NCBI GenBank assembly: GCA_001051155.2
Contig: JYIP02000007.1
Location: 2,544,342-2,608,341, forward strand
Source: Chrysoporthe austroafricana
Taxonomy: Eukaryota > Ascomycota > Sordariomycetes > Diaporthales > Cryphonectriaceae
Direction of reading: 5' to 3'
Length of the DNA: 64,000 bases
The notes beneath the pieces were generated by a model, which was not told where the DNA came from, made no database searches, and saw only the letters and a program-made list of their open reading frames with translations. Below are positions 31,547-43,384 of the stretch, piece by piece (position 1 is the first letter of the stretch; the number at the start of each line of letters is the position of its first letter). The translations under genes and the position numbers were made by a program.

Positions 31547-34248
31547 TCACCGGTCACGGTCGTCCTCTGTGATCCGACTCCATGACGACGAAGAGGAATT
31601 GCTGGTGCCGAGGCTGCTGGACAGCATGTCGAGCCAGCCGTCCGCCCGCCGCGACCTGCGGGGGATCCGGCGGGGTGGCGGCGACACGGCACCTTGTTCG
31701 ACATCGGCATCGTACGGTGGCGACCGCCAGCCTGAGCCTGAGGCTTGCGGCTCTATGTCGTCATCGCTGTCATCGTGGTAGGGCTCGTATCGTGGGCTGG
31801 ACGGCGAGCCTTTGGCGAGAGACCGGACGACGTCGCCTTTGCAGATTGGACAGGTGCGCCTCCTGGTCGTCAACCAGGGCGTGCTGTGGAATTGCTTAGC
31901 CTCTTTCTTGTACGACTCACCGTTGTCTCGGTTGGGGGGGGGGTTCTTTTCATAACTCACATGCACTCAGCGTGGAACTCATGGCCGCAAGGCAGGCTCA
32001 TGACACGGCTGACGCCGTCCACGTACTCCTCCAGGCACACGACACACTCCACCTGGCGGCCCATGTACTTTTTCCACTCGCTCGGCTTCTGCGCGCCCCG
32101 GGAGGGAGACCGCGCGGACTGGAGCGCAGTGTCGACCCGCAGCAGATCGTCAGCATCCGGAACGCCCGTAGCGGTCCGCGAGCGCGGTCTGGACCGGCCC
32201 GCGCTCTGCAGCAGGGGCGTCGTCGGCGACGAGGACGTGGGCGAGGGCAGCCTGGAGGTGTGGCTCGGGGTCGTCGCGACGGTGTGGTAGGTGCGGACGG
32301 GGAGGCGCTCGACCACGGACTTGGGCGCCCGCCACCGCCGCCGCCGTATCTTAGCCCGCAGGATCAGCAGAGCGTAGACGACCGTCAGCGTGATCAGCGG
32401 ACTGACGACCAGGACCAGGAGCGTGTCGAAGAAAGGCGCGGTGCTGCCGGTCGGCGTGATGGTCACCCACAGGCCCTCGTGGACGGGCTCCGCGTGCTCG
32501 GGCTGCTTCGTCAGGGGGGTGTTGATTGCCTTGGGGGCAGTGTTGGATTGGGAGAAGTCGGCACCGTCGTCATCGCCAAAGATCTTTGACATGAGACCGC
32601 CGCCCGAGCCGCTCTCCTGGCTGCCCGATCGGGTCGAGGCCTGCTTGTCCTTGGTAGACTGGGGCACATACTGGCCGCTGCCGGGGGTAATGCTGCCTCC
32701 CTTGGGCCCGTTGCTGTCCTTGGACTTATCAGCCTTCTTGGCAGACTCCTGGGTCGACTTGTCTGTTGCAGCCCCCTTCGCGTCGCCCTGGGGTGGCTTT
32801 CCGGCGGCCCCAGCCTCCTTCCCGTTCGTAGAGCTCCTGTCCGCGGCGCCTGTGCCGGAGGTGTCGACGAGGTCTGGGTCGCGCCAGTCCTGCACGCCGA
32901 TCTGGAAGCCATCCCCGGAGACCTTCTGGCCCGATGCCGCGGCCCCCTTCTTGCTGTTCTTGGATGCCTTCTCCATGCTGCTGCGGATGACCTTGTCCTT
33001 CTCGTCGGTCCAGTCGTCCACGAGCACCCAGTCGTGCTGGCCGCTGCTCGGAGGCCTGCTGCGGTCGGCCGCGGCCCTGGCGCTGCCGCCGAAGCCAAAC
33101 AGGCGCGCGAGCCAGCCCGGCTGGCTGGAGCTCGCCCTTGCAGCGTCGTCGGCAGGGGGCTCCTTCCTAGCTACCTTTGACTGGGCCGTCGCCGGCTCCT
33201 CCTTCTGTCTCGCCGCCTCTTGCGCCGCCGCCGCCGCCGGCTGCTTCTGCTCCGCCGCCTTCTTGTTCTTGCGCGTGCGGTCTGGCTGCTGGATCCTGAA
33301 CGCCGGGTTGCCGTTCTCGTCGGTCCGGTCCTCGGCAAAGCTCCCAGGCTGCATGAGGGATGACAGGAGGTGGGCGGTCGTGCGGGAGGTGAAGATGGCA
33401 GGGATGGTGATGTTGGAGGTATCGCCCCGCGCAAACATCTGGATCAGAGGCCCGCCCCTCTGATTGTCTCCGACGATGACACCGATCGCGCCGCGGCGCT
33501 GGGCCCACTTGACCTTCTCGAGGAAGCCACAGCCTCCGCGGCTCAGCAGCACCACCTTGCCCGTGATCTCGGCCGTCTCTTGGATGGACTGTATATCGGC
33601 GTGGCTCGACGTCACGGTGGTCATCTCGTAGCCGGGGACCTTGGCCGAAAAGCCCCGGTGGAGGTAGTCGTCAGTACCGTCGTCGAGGGGCCCGGCCTCG
33701 TCCTTCTTCTTCATCTTGGTGTCTGCATCCTCGGCGGCGTCGACGGGGGGGCCCTGGGGCAGCTTGGACCTCTTGGGGAGGCGCTTCTCCTTGTCGGCGG
33801 CGGGATCCGCCTTGGCCTTGGCGCTCAGGCCGATGGTGGCGGCGCCCGTCAGGGCCGTGGCGGCGGTGCCATCTCCTCCCCAGCCGGGCAGGTCGCTGCA
33901 GCCCAGCTCGCCCTCGCCCTCGGCGTCGGGCAGGGCCTCATCGACGAAGCCGCTGCCGATCCACAGCTGGCCGCTCAGCCCCTTTGCGGGCAGCGGGGGG
34001 CCGAAGGCGGCAGGGCGCGCGGGAAAGAAGGTGGAGTTGTCGTCGGTGAGGGAGATGGCGGCGTTCGGCGGGAAGAGGGTGAAGGGCGTGGTGAAGGAGA
34101 GGAAGGACGAGAGGGAGGTCGCCTTCGCGGTGTGGGGGCTCAGGGGCGTGGGCTGCTGCTGGGCGCGCAGGGAGACGACGGAGCGGCAGAAGAGGAAGAG
34201 GGTGGCGGCGAAGAAGAGGACGAGGATGGCGATTCTCGGCGGGCGCAT
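31547..34248 (-). CDS. PA-TM-RING ubiquitin ligase, 874 aa
   Basis: Two exons on the minus strand: 34248-31961 and 31883-31547. The 77-nt intron (31884-31960) has a GTGAGT donor and a CACAG acceptor. Splicing completes the RING-H2 finger, joining HAEC to I-TPWLTTRRRTCPICK. Residues 5-27 are a signal anchor (IAILVLFFAATLFLFCRSVV). A protease-associated (PA) domain lies around 165-320 (GKVVLLSRGGCGFLEKVKWA, GAIGVIVGDN, IPAIFTSR). A long disordered, charged insert follows, then a membrane segment at about 602-625 (LLVLVVSPLITLTVVYALLI). The C3H2C3 RING finger starts near 737 (CVVCLEEY, LPCGHEFH, CPICK). This is the order of PA-TM-RING E3 ligases (RNF13-type), which sit in endosomal or vacuolar membranes with the RING in the cytosol. 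The C-terminus is Ser-rich. It appears intact. Confidence 0.9.
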
Positions 34249-34740
34249 CTCGAGAAGGCCGCCGCGGCAGCAGGTCGATCGTGGAGCGTGGAGGGGGTCG
34301 TGGTCCTGGGGGAGGGAGGTTCCGTCGTGGCCGTGGCGTGAGGGACGAGGCTGGTGAGGTCGTGAGCTGACTGCTGCTCAAAACAGGGCGCGATGGAGCC
34401 GTCTCTTGCGTCTCGGTCTCGGTCTCGGTCCGGCGGAGAGGGTCGTGTAAACCATCCGCAACGATCTATCAACAACGACAGCAAGGCCACGCGGCCGCAG
34501 TGGGTGTGCGAGCCCTGGGATATACAGAATGCAGAGGTCGCGGTGGGGGGGAGGGGGAAGAAGTGAGTGTGGGATCGCGAATGTGCTGAGGCGTGACGAA
34601 AGGAGACTCGAGCCGAGACGGGGGGGCGATGGGCATGAAGGCGTGGCGTCGGGTGACTGGGGGGCCTGTCTTGGACTAGTGCTGGCCTTACCGGCGGGCA
34701 AGCGCGGGGGGGCGTGGTTGGGCCTGCTATGTATCCCCTA
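34249..34740. other. upstream region of the PA-TM-RING gene
   Basis: This GC-rich promoter side has no recognised gene. An open frame on the minus strand that continues through here into 35.1 kb is a shadow of composition. Confidence 0.4.
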
Positions 34741-34825
34741 GCACCCCAAGCCCCCAGCACCCCCAGCACCCTCAGCACCCCCAGCACCCTCAGCACCACC
34801 AGCACCCTCAGCACCCCCAGCACAC
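34741..34825. repeat. 9-bp minisatellite CAGCACCCY
   Basis: About nine tandem copies of CAGCACCCC or CAGCACCCT, with one CAGCACCAC unit. The repeat is non-coding. Confidence 0.85.
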
Positions 34826-35209
34826 TAGCGCGCAGCACATTCGCACCTGATTGCAGCACCTGTTGCCGCGCCTGGCACCTGGCACCGACAGTGCTAGCAT
34901 GCCGAGTACGTCCGTACATGGCACATCCTACGCCGTGGCGGTGCCCTACCCCGCCGGGCAGGCTGGTGTGGCCCCCGCGGTGTGGCAGCCCGCCCCCCCC
35001 ATCACACCACCAATGCAGAAGAAGAAGACAGCGCAGCGGCCCTGCAGCTTGTTGGCCGCCTTGCCGCCCGGATCGAGCAGAACGCTGGCGCCGGCTTACG
35101 GGGAGCACGGGTCGCCTGCAGCTGGCACGTGCATCCTGTGGTGGTCACGGAGGGTCATTCTCTCTGCCTTGGCACGCACGCACGCACGCACTCACTCTCG
35201 CTGTGCGCG

Positions 35210-35415
35210 TCCGAGGCTGGACAGCAAGCAGTCCGAACCGCCGCATCCACCCACCACGCCCCAGACCCGTCCGGACTGCGTGAGAAAATGTGGGTGTGTG
35301 GGTGTGTGGAGCCCGCACATGCCAGGGAAGCCGCGCGCCCCACGCTCTGCAAGTCAAACCGCTGGGTTCCTGGCAAACCCCCCCATGCCAGCACCCCTGG
35401 CCAGCCATACCAAAT
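35210..35415 (+). repeat. dispersed-repeat copy joined to a pogo-like terminal repeat
   Basis: Positions 35220-35290 match the repeats at 16.83-16.89 kb and, inverted, 9.37-9.43 kb. Positions 35320-35415 match the 22.17-22.24 kb fragment and carry the CCCCTGGCCAGCCATACCA end. An alternating (ACGC)n stretch lies at 35175-35190. Confidence 0.6.
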
Positions 35416-35421
35416 ATATGT

Positions 35422-35468
<47 letters not shown>

Positions 35469-36600
35469 CCTCCTCAGCCCTTTCGGCTATTGTAACACAA
35501 TGCTCCTCAGCAGGTGATTAGATATCGCTCTTTCTAGCTTCGTTTTTGATTTTCCTGATTACTTGCATTTTGAGCCCTCTGTATAGCTTTCAAACTTGCA
35601 AACTTCGAATTCAGGCTTGCAGCAACCTTCCTTCTTTTGCTAGGTCTAGAACTTTCAATCTGTGCTTTCAAAGCTTTGGCAGACGAGGACTCGTAGTATA
35701 GAGCGAACTCAGGGTCGTCCTCAAAGTCGTCATCCACAGCAACCTGGGATCTTGACAGCCTAAGGGGATTCCTTCCAAAGCCTTGCCTAAAGCTAGATAG
35801 ACCCCTCTCATCCCATGTGGGCAGGTCTGCTGTCCCCAAAAACACCATACATGCTCCCCATATAGTCCGCAAGGCTACGCGGGGAGGCGGGCGGGGATGG
35901 AGCTCTCCTAATAGAGAGTCAAGAACGAGGCAGTGGGATAAGAACGATATAACGCAAGGATCCCAGAACTATCCTTATACTCTGATCAGAGCAGAACGGA
36001 CAGAACTGGGCCCTCTCGAGGGACGGCAAGGCAGAAAATAGATAGGTTGCGAATCAAGATTTTTGAAGGGAAGATATATTGATTCATGTCTGGCCATCCC
36101 TCCCTCTTGTCCTCTAGAAGGGGCGAGGGAACGGCACAGCCTATATATATATCTCTCTCTCTCTCTGGGCCCTGGTTAGGGTTTGAAAAATGGCACGGAT
36201 ATTGGAACCAGACCAAGGTCAGAACTAGAATCCCTGTTCCCCACGACACCCAAGCTTCTTTCATCTTCTTGAAAAGTATACGCTGCACTAATTTAGTTAA
36301 AAGTTGATGCCGATTATTCTGTAGCTGTTAGTACAAATCTCCAGCCTTTCTAAGAGTCGAGTATATTTCTGACTGGCTAAAAGACGCTTGAGGAGTAAGA
36401 TTGGATGCTGTAAATAGTTTCGAATCTGGTTTTGGCTGAGTTCGATAGCGCTATTGATTGTTCTCGACGAAGAAGAGAGGGCTGAGGAGCGGCTTAGCCA
36501 GCCTGATAGGCCAGAAGCCTGTTGCGTTTCACCCAGATTTGATATTCTAGCTTGAAAAGCCTTCTGTACGAGCTTGGCAATAGTTCTCAAGGAATATCCG
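35385..36600 (-). mobile_element. truncated pogo/Fot1-like element with transposase relic
   Basis: One terminal repeat (CAGCACCCCTGGCCAGCCATACC at about 35387-35409) is followed by minus-strand transposase remains. The C-terminal block (SRPSKRRKV, SLNSKFA, AIQRAQ) at 35534-35750 is homologous to the 10.2-10.4 kb block. Further homology to the 10.6-10.8 kb interior runs to about 36600 (TTGATTGTTCTCGACGAAG versus TTGACTGTTTTCAAGAAG). The DDE core and the second end are missing. The frames are broken. Confidence 0.65.
35425..35468. repeat. poly-T run of 44
   Basis: A homopolymer of 44 T lies directly inside the pogo-like end. It is prone to length error in sequencing. Confidence 0.9.
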
Positions 36601-37186
36601 CTTGCCTAGGATCGACGAATTGCCCTACTGTTGTGGTGGGCAGTGCAGGATACTAGCGTCAGGGGATGCACAACCCCCCCCCTTTCTTTCGTTCCGAGCC
36701 TATAAGTAGACGGACCTTTAGCTTTGGCCTTCCCACGTACGGGGGAGGCAATCAATATATCGCGTTCTTTTCTCTGTATTCCTGGCCGGACAGATGCTAG
36801 TCATTATTGAAATACTGAAATTCCGTCTGTTCGCTTTGAATTTGCCATAGCCATTTCGTCGATAGCCCCGCCAGCCACTCCGACCTGTGCTCTATCTCGA
36901 CGACGGCTCCAGCGGCACCTCTCTTTAGATTTATACCTTGATTGCCCTTCCTTCCTTGACGACGTCTGATCAGACCGTAAGCCTTGTTTGTTTGGCTAAG
37001 TCCGGCTTATTCGTCTGTCTAGACGCACGCTTAGGTTGTTCGAGCCTATTGCCCCGGATCTAATAGTTAATATAAGATGCTAGTATTATATCTGGCTTAC
37101 CATATACCAAGCATGTGCTCGTATTTGATACATCTTTTCAATATCAAGTAAAGAAATAATGCAAATCCTTTCCGTAATTATTGGAT
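36601..37186. other. intergenic, possible old LTR-like DNA
   Basis: It contains a TATAAG element at about 36701 and mixed composition. No paired LTR, primer-binding site or coding relic was found. Nothing firmer can be said. Confidence 0.3.
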
Positions 37187-37295
37187 TCTGTACCCCCTAT
37201 GAGCTGGTTGAAACCCCACGAGCTTTTTGTACCCCCCCGACCATTTCTACCCCTCCCCCGAGTTTTTTTATACCCCCCGTGAGCTATATACCCTC
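37187..37295. repeat. degenerate ~20-bp tandem repeat (TACCCCC...GAGCTTTT)
   Basis: Five to six imperfect units share a C-run, then CGAGCT or GTGAGCT and T-rich spacing (for example TGTACCCCCTATGAGCTGGT and TATACCCCCCGTGAGCTATA). It is non-coding and lies about 180 bp before a kinase relic. Confidence 0.7.
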
Positions 37296-37469
37296 ATCAG
37301 GGAGAGATGCCACATTCATCTCAAGATCGGTGAGGGAAGGCTCGTCATGGCCTACTCTAGTAGGTTACCCACCCACCAACACGCGCTCTAGGCTGTGACT
37401 GAGCTAGATAGGAACCGAGATATAATCGAGGGAGGAGACTACCATGAAGCTCACAGATGTACGAAAAGG

Positions 37470-38210
37470 CCATCGGCCCCTCGAGGACGAGAAAGAGATG
37501 TTCACAGCCCTCTCTAGCGGGGTAGGAGTACCGCGTGTCCTGTAGTTGAGTGCGATTTCTACGTGCTGGCGCACGAGCTCCTAGGCCCGTCGCTCGGGGA
37601 TCTATTCAACCACCGCGGCCGACAATTTTCGCTCAAGATTGTGCTTCTCATCGCCAACCAGACCATTTCCATTTTCCCGAGTCCATAATGTCCATTCGAG
37701 GCTTGATAGAAGGAATGGGAATCTACTGTACACCATCGACTTTAGTCTGGCAGAGGAACACTGGCATGCTGAGGGAGACAGAGTTCGCGAGAACCATGCG
37801 TTCGGCGGTCCCATCCGGTACGCGAGCCTCAACAGTCACAATGGACGAGGTAGGTACTCGACGAACGTCTTTTCGTTGGCTTACTAACTCTTGGGATAGA
37901 GCAGTCTTGGGGGGGGGGGCGGACGACCTGGAATCTTTTGGTTACGTTCTCGTATATCTTGCTCGGGGCCGCCACCGTAGCAAGGCCTGAATGCCGCAAC
38001 GGACGAGACCAACTTAGCCAAGAAATAAGATGAGCCTTTCGGCAGAACCTCCTTGACGTATTCGCAGCGTGTATCAACTACACCCTGTCTTTGCGTTTCG
38101 AGGAGAAGCCTGACTACGCCTATTTTCGCCAGCTCCTCCGCCGCGTCTTCAGGTCGACGGGATTCAAGTACGACAACATATTTGACTGGACCGAAAAGAG
38201 ATCCTATGAG
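37470..38210 (+). pseudogene. casein kinase 1-like pseudogene lacking the catalytic loop
   Basis: Pieces in order match casein kinase [20 protein letters not shown] and [15 protein letters not shown] (C-lobe start), RVHNVHS, then TIDFSLAEEH (DFG region, with Ser for Gly), GGPIRYASLNSHNG (substrate-recognition segment), DDLESFGYVLVYLARG, and finally NYTLSLRFEEKPDYAYFRQL and KYDNIFDWTEKRS. Frames change between the blocks and the HRD-type catalytic loop is absent between RVHNVHS and the DFG region. One intron (37850-37899) is still recognisable with GTAGGT, TTACTAAC and GATAG. An early stop follows PRVL. It cannot be an active kinase. Confidence 0.8.
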
Positions 38211-39095
38211 GTACGTGGCCTCGGGCAGACCGTGCCGACCGGAGTGTAGAAGCTAGGATCAGTAAGCAGGCAGCGAAACGGCCGGCGCAGCACGTCAGAT
38301 GTACATCCACTTGTCGATGCAACAAAAAGGCGGGCATGGTCGGCTCAAGTACTGGGCATTTGCTAGAGACTGTGCGCAGACTTCACAATAGTAGTGGCAG
38401 GTACCACTTAGTCGGATACCTCGCGATCTGCCACCCAGGATCGGAACCTGTGCTGCGCTGTCCACTACCATGCTCTAGAACTGTGTGTCGCGATGCGGTT
38501 CCGGGGAGGAGGGGCCCACGAGTTCAACCCGTATAGTCACCTATGGACGCAGAACTGGCCTTCCCGAGTTCTACACCCTGTCCCCGAACTTACCGGTGCC
38601 GACAAGGTCGAGGACTTTCTCGCGTGTCCTAAATTTTGACGGCACTTCACGCGGTATGGCTGGACCAACGCCTTTCAGAACCCACATGGCTCAAGCTGCC
38701 ATCACTTGCCAAGGGATGAGAGCATGTGTATCGCCATCTTCTATCTTCTCCCGTGCTGTCCAAGCGCGACTAGCCGTGCATTCACCGATCTAAGATGATC
38801 CTGGCGTTCACAGTTGCTCGACTGTAAGGGCCACAAAGTGGAATTATGGTGCCGCAAGAATGCCTGAGCTGGTGATCACTACGTTAAGCCTTCGATTATG
38901 GGCTCTCTGTCAGAGTTGGTGCTGACAACTACTCGTTCTTGTGTATACTCCTTGGCCTCCCTATAATGCAGCCTGCCCGCCTAATTATCGGGAGCAGCCA
39001 CTAACCACTCCGCATTTCTATATCTCCTCAATCCCCTTTTAGGTATCGTCCGGATCCTGTCCCTCTCTGAGTCGTACTCCGCGTGATGTTCCCTT
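38211..39095. other. decayed intergenic region
   Basis: No gene was recognised. Short frames with scattered stops suggest old coding or repeat DNA beyond identification. Confidence 0.35.
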
Positions 39096-39734
39096 ATGGC
39101 GAGACCGCAGGACCGAAAACGATACCGCACAGACGAAGCCTCGCAAGACGGCCGTCCCTCGAAGGCCCAGAAGAAAGATAAAGTCTCGCAGAGCGGGCAC
39201 TCGGCCAGGAGATCGCGTCGACACTAGACGGCAGGCGATTACCCCTCCCCTCACTCATGGAGAGAGAATGTTAGCTCGTCTGAGTTTGAGCATTATAGCA
39301 ACTCCCGGCACTACCCTCCCGAGTTCTGGAATAGACTGTCGGCGGTCCTGCTGATCAGCGAGGCCTGGGATGAACTCAGCCGTCGAAGCCGACTACGACC
39401 TACCCACCACTAGGCGCCGCCGACGAGGCTTGTGCAAGGATACCTCACGCCGACGTCGACGCGCACGGGATTGCTCGCCCAGTTCGCGCGCCACGGCAGC
39501 CCAGACTTAAGTAGTCTTAGGCGGTACTCGGTGGCGAGCAATCACCGCCCCGTCACCGTGATGAGTCCCACATCCCAGAGCCGGGCAACCAGGGCCGCCG
39601 ACCCGACGGCGGTTACGACAAGTTCGGGAGACCTTCCGAAAGAGAAATGCACAAGCGAAAGCCAACTACCCGGTAGCAAGAAAACGCGGTATTCCGGCCT
39701 CTCGAGCACCTTACTGACGGGTCTCTGGCACTAG
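39096..39734 (+). pseudogene. accessory-family relic with in-frame TAG codons
   Basis: One frame from the ATG at 39096 to 39734 is open except for TAG at 39225 and TAG at 39411; the terminating codon at 39732 is also TAG. All three follow a CAC codon. The translation has a basic, disordered start (RPQDRKRYRTDEA), then FEHYSNSRHYPPEFWNRLS, EAWDELSRRSRL, LTPTSTRTGLLAQFARHG and SPDLSSLRRY. These are motifs I recall from the same fungal accessory family as the relic at 11.8 kb. Stops where Gln would fit (CAG-to-TAG) match RIP-type damage. The C-terminal nuclease-like part was not found downstream. Confidence 0.6.
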
Positions 39735-41889
39735 CTGATAATCTGTGGCTTGATATCCGCATGACTCTACCCGTTGGCGTGCAGCAAGCCCAGAGGCCCC
39801 ATAAGATCTCCTAGGAGCAGGATCGCGTTGTTCTGTCTGGGCGATTTCTAGATATCAGCAACGAAGAAACATATTGGGAGGGGCATATTGGACTTACCTA
39901 CCCGGCACGTTTCTCGTGGAGGCATTGTCATCAGTCATAGAAATGGCTAGCTCCGGAACGAAGAATGTCTCAGCCAGACCATTCTTACTAGATGAATCGA
40001 TGGTAACAATTTCAACAAGCCATAAAACGCGTTCCTCTGCTGCACCGACAGAGAGTCGAATAATTACCTGTAATGCTGTATCTTTTCCAGCACCTGGGGC
40101 CGAGTAAGCCCGCGGGTGGTGCCGTGGGTGATACGCTTGAAAATAGCGATTTTGCCAGGCGAGCAGTGCGAGGCAACGCTGATTATGCCGTCTACACCAG
40201 CACCGATCGATCGTCGACCACTAGCTAACAAAGAGACAATGGCAAGGGGATAATGGCATCGTTCCATTACCGAGACGGCGTCGGCGGAAGGTCAAGGTGT
40301 CTGAGAAGGCTCTCACTGCCGTGGTTGTTCTCGAAGAAAGTCTTGTCGATACAGCTGGCGAGGCAGGCACGAAAGCCTTGGTCTTCCTGGGTCACATGTA
40401 TATAGAGTGCTACGCAGAGACTGTGCCCAAACCGAAGGTAGAGGCGGTCTCGTCGAGGAGCTAGGAGGCGCCAGCGCTGATAGGCGTCCCCTTGACCGTA
40501 GTCTCATCTTGACGATTAATTCCGTGTAGTCTTACGTAGCCACTCCCCGCAGATATGGATGGGGAGCCTGTGCCATCCACTTGCAAAATTTCGTCCTACC
40601 TTCGGATATCATTGCTGGAATCGACGGCAAGGACAATGTCATTTTCCGGTTGAGAGGGGCGCGCATCTTCTGGCAGCTTGCCCAGGCGGGTGACGTGGCA
40701 ACCGGTGAAAGGGGTCCCAGTACTCGTAGAATGCCTCGATGTGTCCGAACAGAGGCTCGACTTAGGGCCCATGGCACCGTCGGGATTAACCGACTGGAGA
40801 TCTAAATGTATGTTTGTAGGCCTCGTCTTCAATTTGTGTCTTCCTGTTGGATCTACTAGTAGAGCTTGCCGTTGTTCCGCAGACGGCTACATTAACAGAT
40901 AAAGGAGAGTTCTCCGGTAGTGTGGAACTCTCTGAAGGACCCGACCTCGAGCCCCGTCCGGCGAAGACTAGCGAAAATCACCAGAATAGATCTTCTAGCC
41001 AGGCGCAATTAATGAATACCGACTAGTGCAAGAAGCGCCAGAAGATGCGTTAGGATGAAGAACCACTGTCAGCTATGATCTCGGGTGGCCAGACCACGAA
41101 GACAATCACGGGCACAAGCAACGCACTAGCGAGAAGGTCTACCGGATCACTGGAGAAGCAGCCATCCTATGATGCAGAGGAAGAGAGGTCCGGACAAAGG
41201 GTCAAATGGGACACGATAAGGAAACGGAAGCGACCATCGGCGAGCCTGGCGTCTCCTGGTACACACATTTGTGGAGCTATCTCGATGCACATTGCTAGCC
41301 AGTTCGCCCTACCGTCATCTGACTTGGAAATGCCCCGTGGCCCAGCATTCAAAAGGAGATAGGCAGATACGGAAGCCATCGTCGGGTCGTCTGACCGTCG
41401 CGACACAACGCAGATGAGAGGAGTCACATGAGGTTGAATGTCTCCTGTGAGAGAAACGGCTTGAGGGTCTGGAGGTCCTATGCTTGGTGATTGCCTGTTT
41501 AGACCATGTGATAAGCTTCGGGGGCATCGGCGCCGGTGAGTCCTGCATGGGAAACGCCCTCTAGCTTCATGGCCTCGCCTCGCTTGAGGATGTAATACAC
41601 CATCGAGCGCTACCAACCCCGTTCCCGCAACATTCAGCTGGCCAGTAAGTCTCTCAGCGCCTCCGTATCTCCAACAACTCGGCTGACAGCTGGAGACCGC
41701 GGCATACCTAGGTACCGAAAGCCTGTAAGATAAGCGGTGGTCACATCCCACAGATTTGCGCGCTCTGGGGTGAAGGGCGGTGCGTGATGGCATGATACAA
41801 GGGGATAGGCGAAGGGTGACAACAAGGCCAGTATAATCCTCCTCTGGCATGCCTGAAATGCGGAAAAGCCAAAGCCCCGACTCGACGGG
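39735..41889. other. decayed region, no intact gene
   Basis: Scattered short frames occur on both strands. A possible fragment near 40.68-40.80 kb (QPVKGVPVLVECLDVSE, plus strand) resembles the QGNAVPVYLGNIDLE region of the 759-aa protein at 53.3 kb, but the match is too weak to call. The rest is unrecognised. Confidence 0.35.
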
Positions 41890-42265
41890 GTTGGAGCATC
41901 CGGTCGACTTTACGCAGCCTCCATGGCTACGAAGAGACCTTGCAGGACTTCAGTAGCAGTTGGACAGCCGTAGGGCTCTTGCTGGAGGAGGCACTCCACG
42001 AATTTGTGGCTATGCTTTGAGTCGCTCGTGGTCTCGACTCTTTTGCTGAGCAGCCGAGGCCAGTCTTGCCGTCGTCCGTAGTTGGGCAAACCTTGGACGA
42101 GCCTGGGCGGAATAGCTCCCAGAACCACAAGTCGACCTTGTTGGAGTAATTGAGACCGAAAGCCTCTGATTCCATGTATGCTTCTGAGCCATGAGCCGGT
42201 GTAAGCGTTCGATAGCCTCACCGAAGTCTGTCACCTTGATCCGCTTGGATGGTTATGGTTTGAGG
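41890..42265 (-). pseudogene. serine/threonine kinase C-lobe relic
   Basis: On the minus strand, KRIKVTDFGEAIERL (DFG motif) is followed in another frame by ESEAFGLNYSNKVDLW (APE-like segment and helix-F Asp). In a third frame comes HKFVECLLQQEPYGCPTATEVLQGL (end of the C-lobe). At least two frameshifts are needed to connect them. No N-lobe was identified with confidence upstream (42.3-43.1 kb). Confidence 0.65.
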
Positions 42266-43384
42266 TCACAAGTAGTAGTCTGGCGACTGTGTAGGTACTA
42301 CAGACTGTAATGTAATCCTCGCGCCAGCTCCCGCGTATCATCCACTGCGAAGGGAGATCGGATGCCTGCCAGCTACAGGTTGGGGCCGTTCACGAGCTCC
42401 GTGACACGCATGGAACCGTCAAGACCAGTCGAAATGAGGTCGAAAACTGCGTAATGTTGGGCTCGGGACGCGTCAGCGTGAAACAGGCCTTGAGATATAC
42501 TTAGCGCTAGAACGTACATAGGAGAGAGCCTTATGAATAGCTCGCTGCTTCTCGAAGTGGGTGGGCGGCCCTCGGCTCGCAAAACTTCTCGACTGCGAAT
42601 TATGCTCCAGTATAGCCGTGGACCGCATGGTGAACTTCCCCGGAGCAGTGTCTATATCGACCACGTGCTGAGGTGTGTACGGACAGCGAGCACCTCGCGA
42701 CGAGGTCGCTGATGAGGGAATAGTTGCCAGGTCTAGGCCGCCGAGCCCTACAGGTGCTATGTATTAGAAATGCTTCGTGCAGCGCTGTCAGCAGATAGTG
42801 ACACATTCCGGGTTATTTGAACAGGCCACAAGGCCGTACATCCTAACATAAAACGCAGCACTCACAAGCTCTAGTGCTAGATTTCCTAGCAATAACACAT
42901 TTGTTGCGGGCGTGCCAGTCTCTTCCAGCAGCTCCGGCTAATGGATGGAATCCCATCACTTCGCACATAGACGGCCAGATGAAATTCTCCTCTAGACACT
43001 TGAGGAGTGAAAGGTAGTATTTGTTTGGTCCTGTGCTTAGCATGAGACTCTATCCCGGGGAGAGCTTGATCGCGGTAACCCCCATGATGACCGACCCGTG
43101 AGAGGACCTACCCATACCCAGGTTCTGCCACAAGCCCCAGCTGATGAATCCATTTCCGCGTCGCTGCTATCACCCTTATCGAGCCCGGAGGCTCACTTGT
43201 GATTTAGATAAATCACATTCCCTTGCATATTCCTTCCTGATTTCACTCACATTTAAGCAGCTCACGCTCGAGACGCTTTGCAGCACCAGCTGCAGCTCCT
43301 TGGCAAAGGGGCCACCTCTTCCTATCAGCTTGCCACGCTCCCCCTTCCGGCCTAGGCTGTTCAGGCTGACCACACCCAAGGGCT
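42266..43384. other. decayed region between two kinase relics
   Basis: Minus-strand frames at 42.4-43.05 kb may be the lost N-terminal part of the kinase relic at 41.9-42.3 kb, but no motif is clear. Confidence 0.3.

Noticed and set aside
32390..34341. Long plus-strand frames opposite the PA-TM-RING gene
   Set aside because: They are shadows of a GC-rich gene whose own product has signal anchor, PA, membrane and RING features.
34140..35108. 322-aa minus-strand frame upstream of the PA-TM-RING start
   Set aside because: It is Pro/Ser/His-rich low complexity, overlaps the 9-bp minisatellite and has no domain.
36620..37160. Possible solo LTR with TATAAG element
   Set aside because: No second LTR, no clear TG...CA limits with a target duplication, and no primer-binding site.
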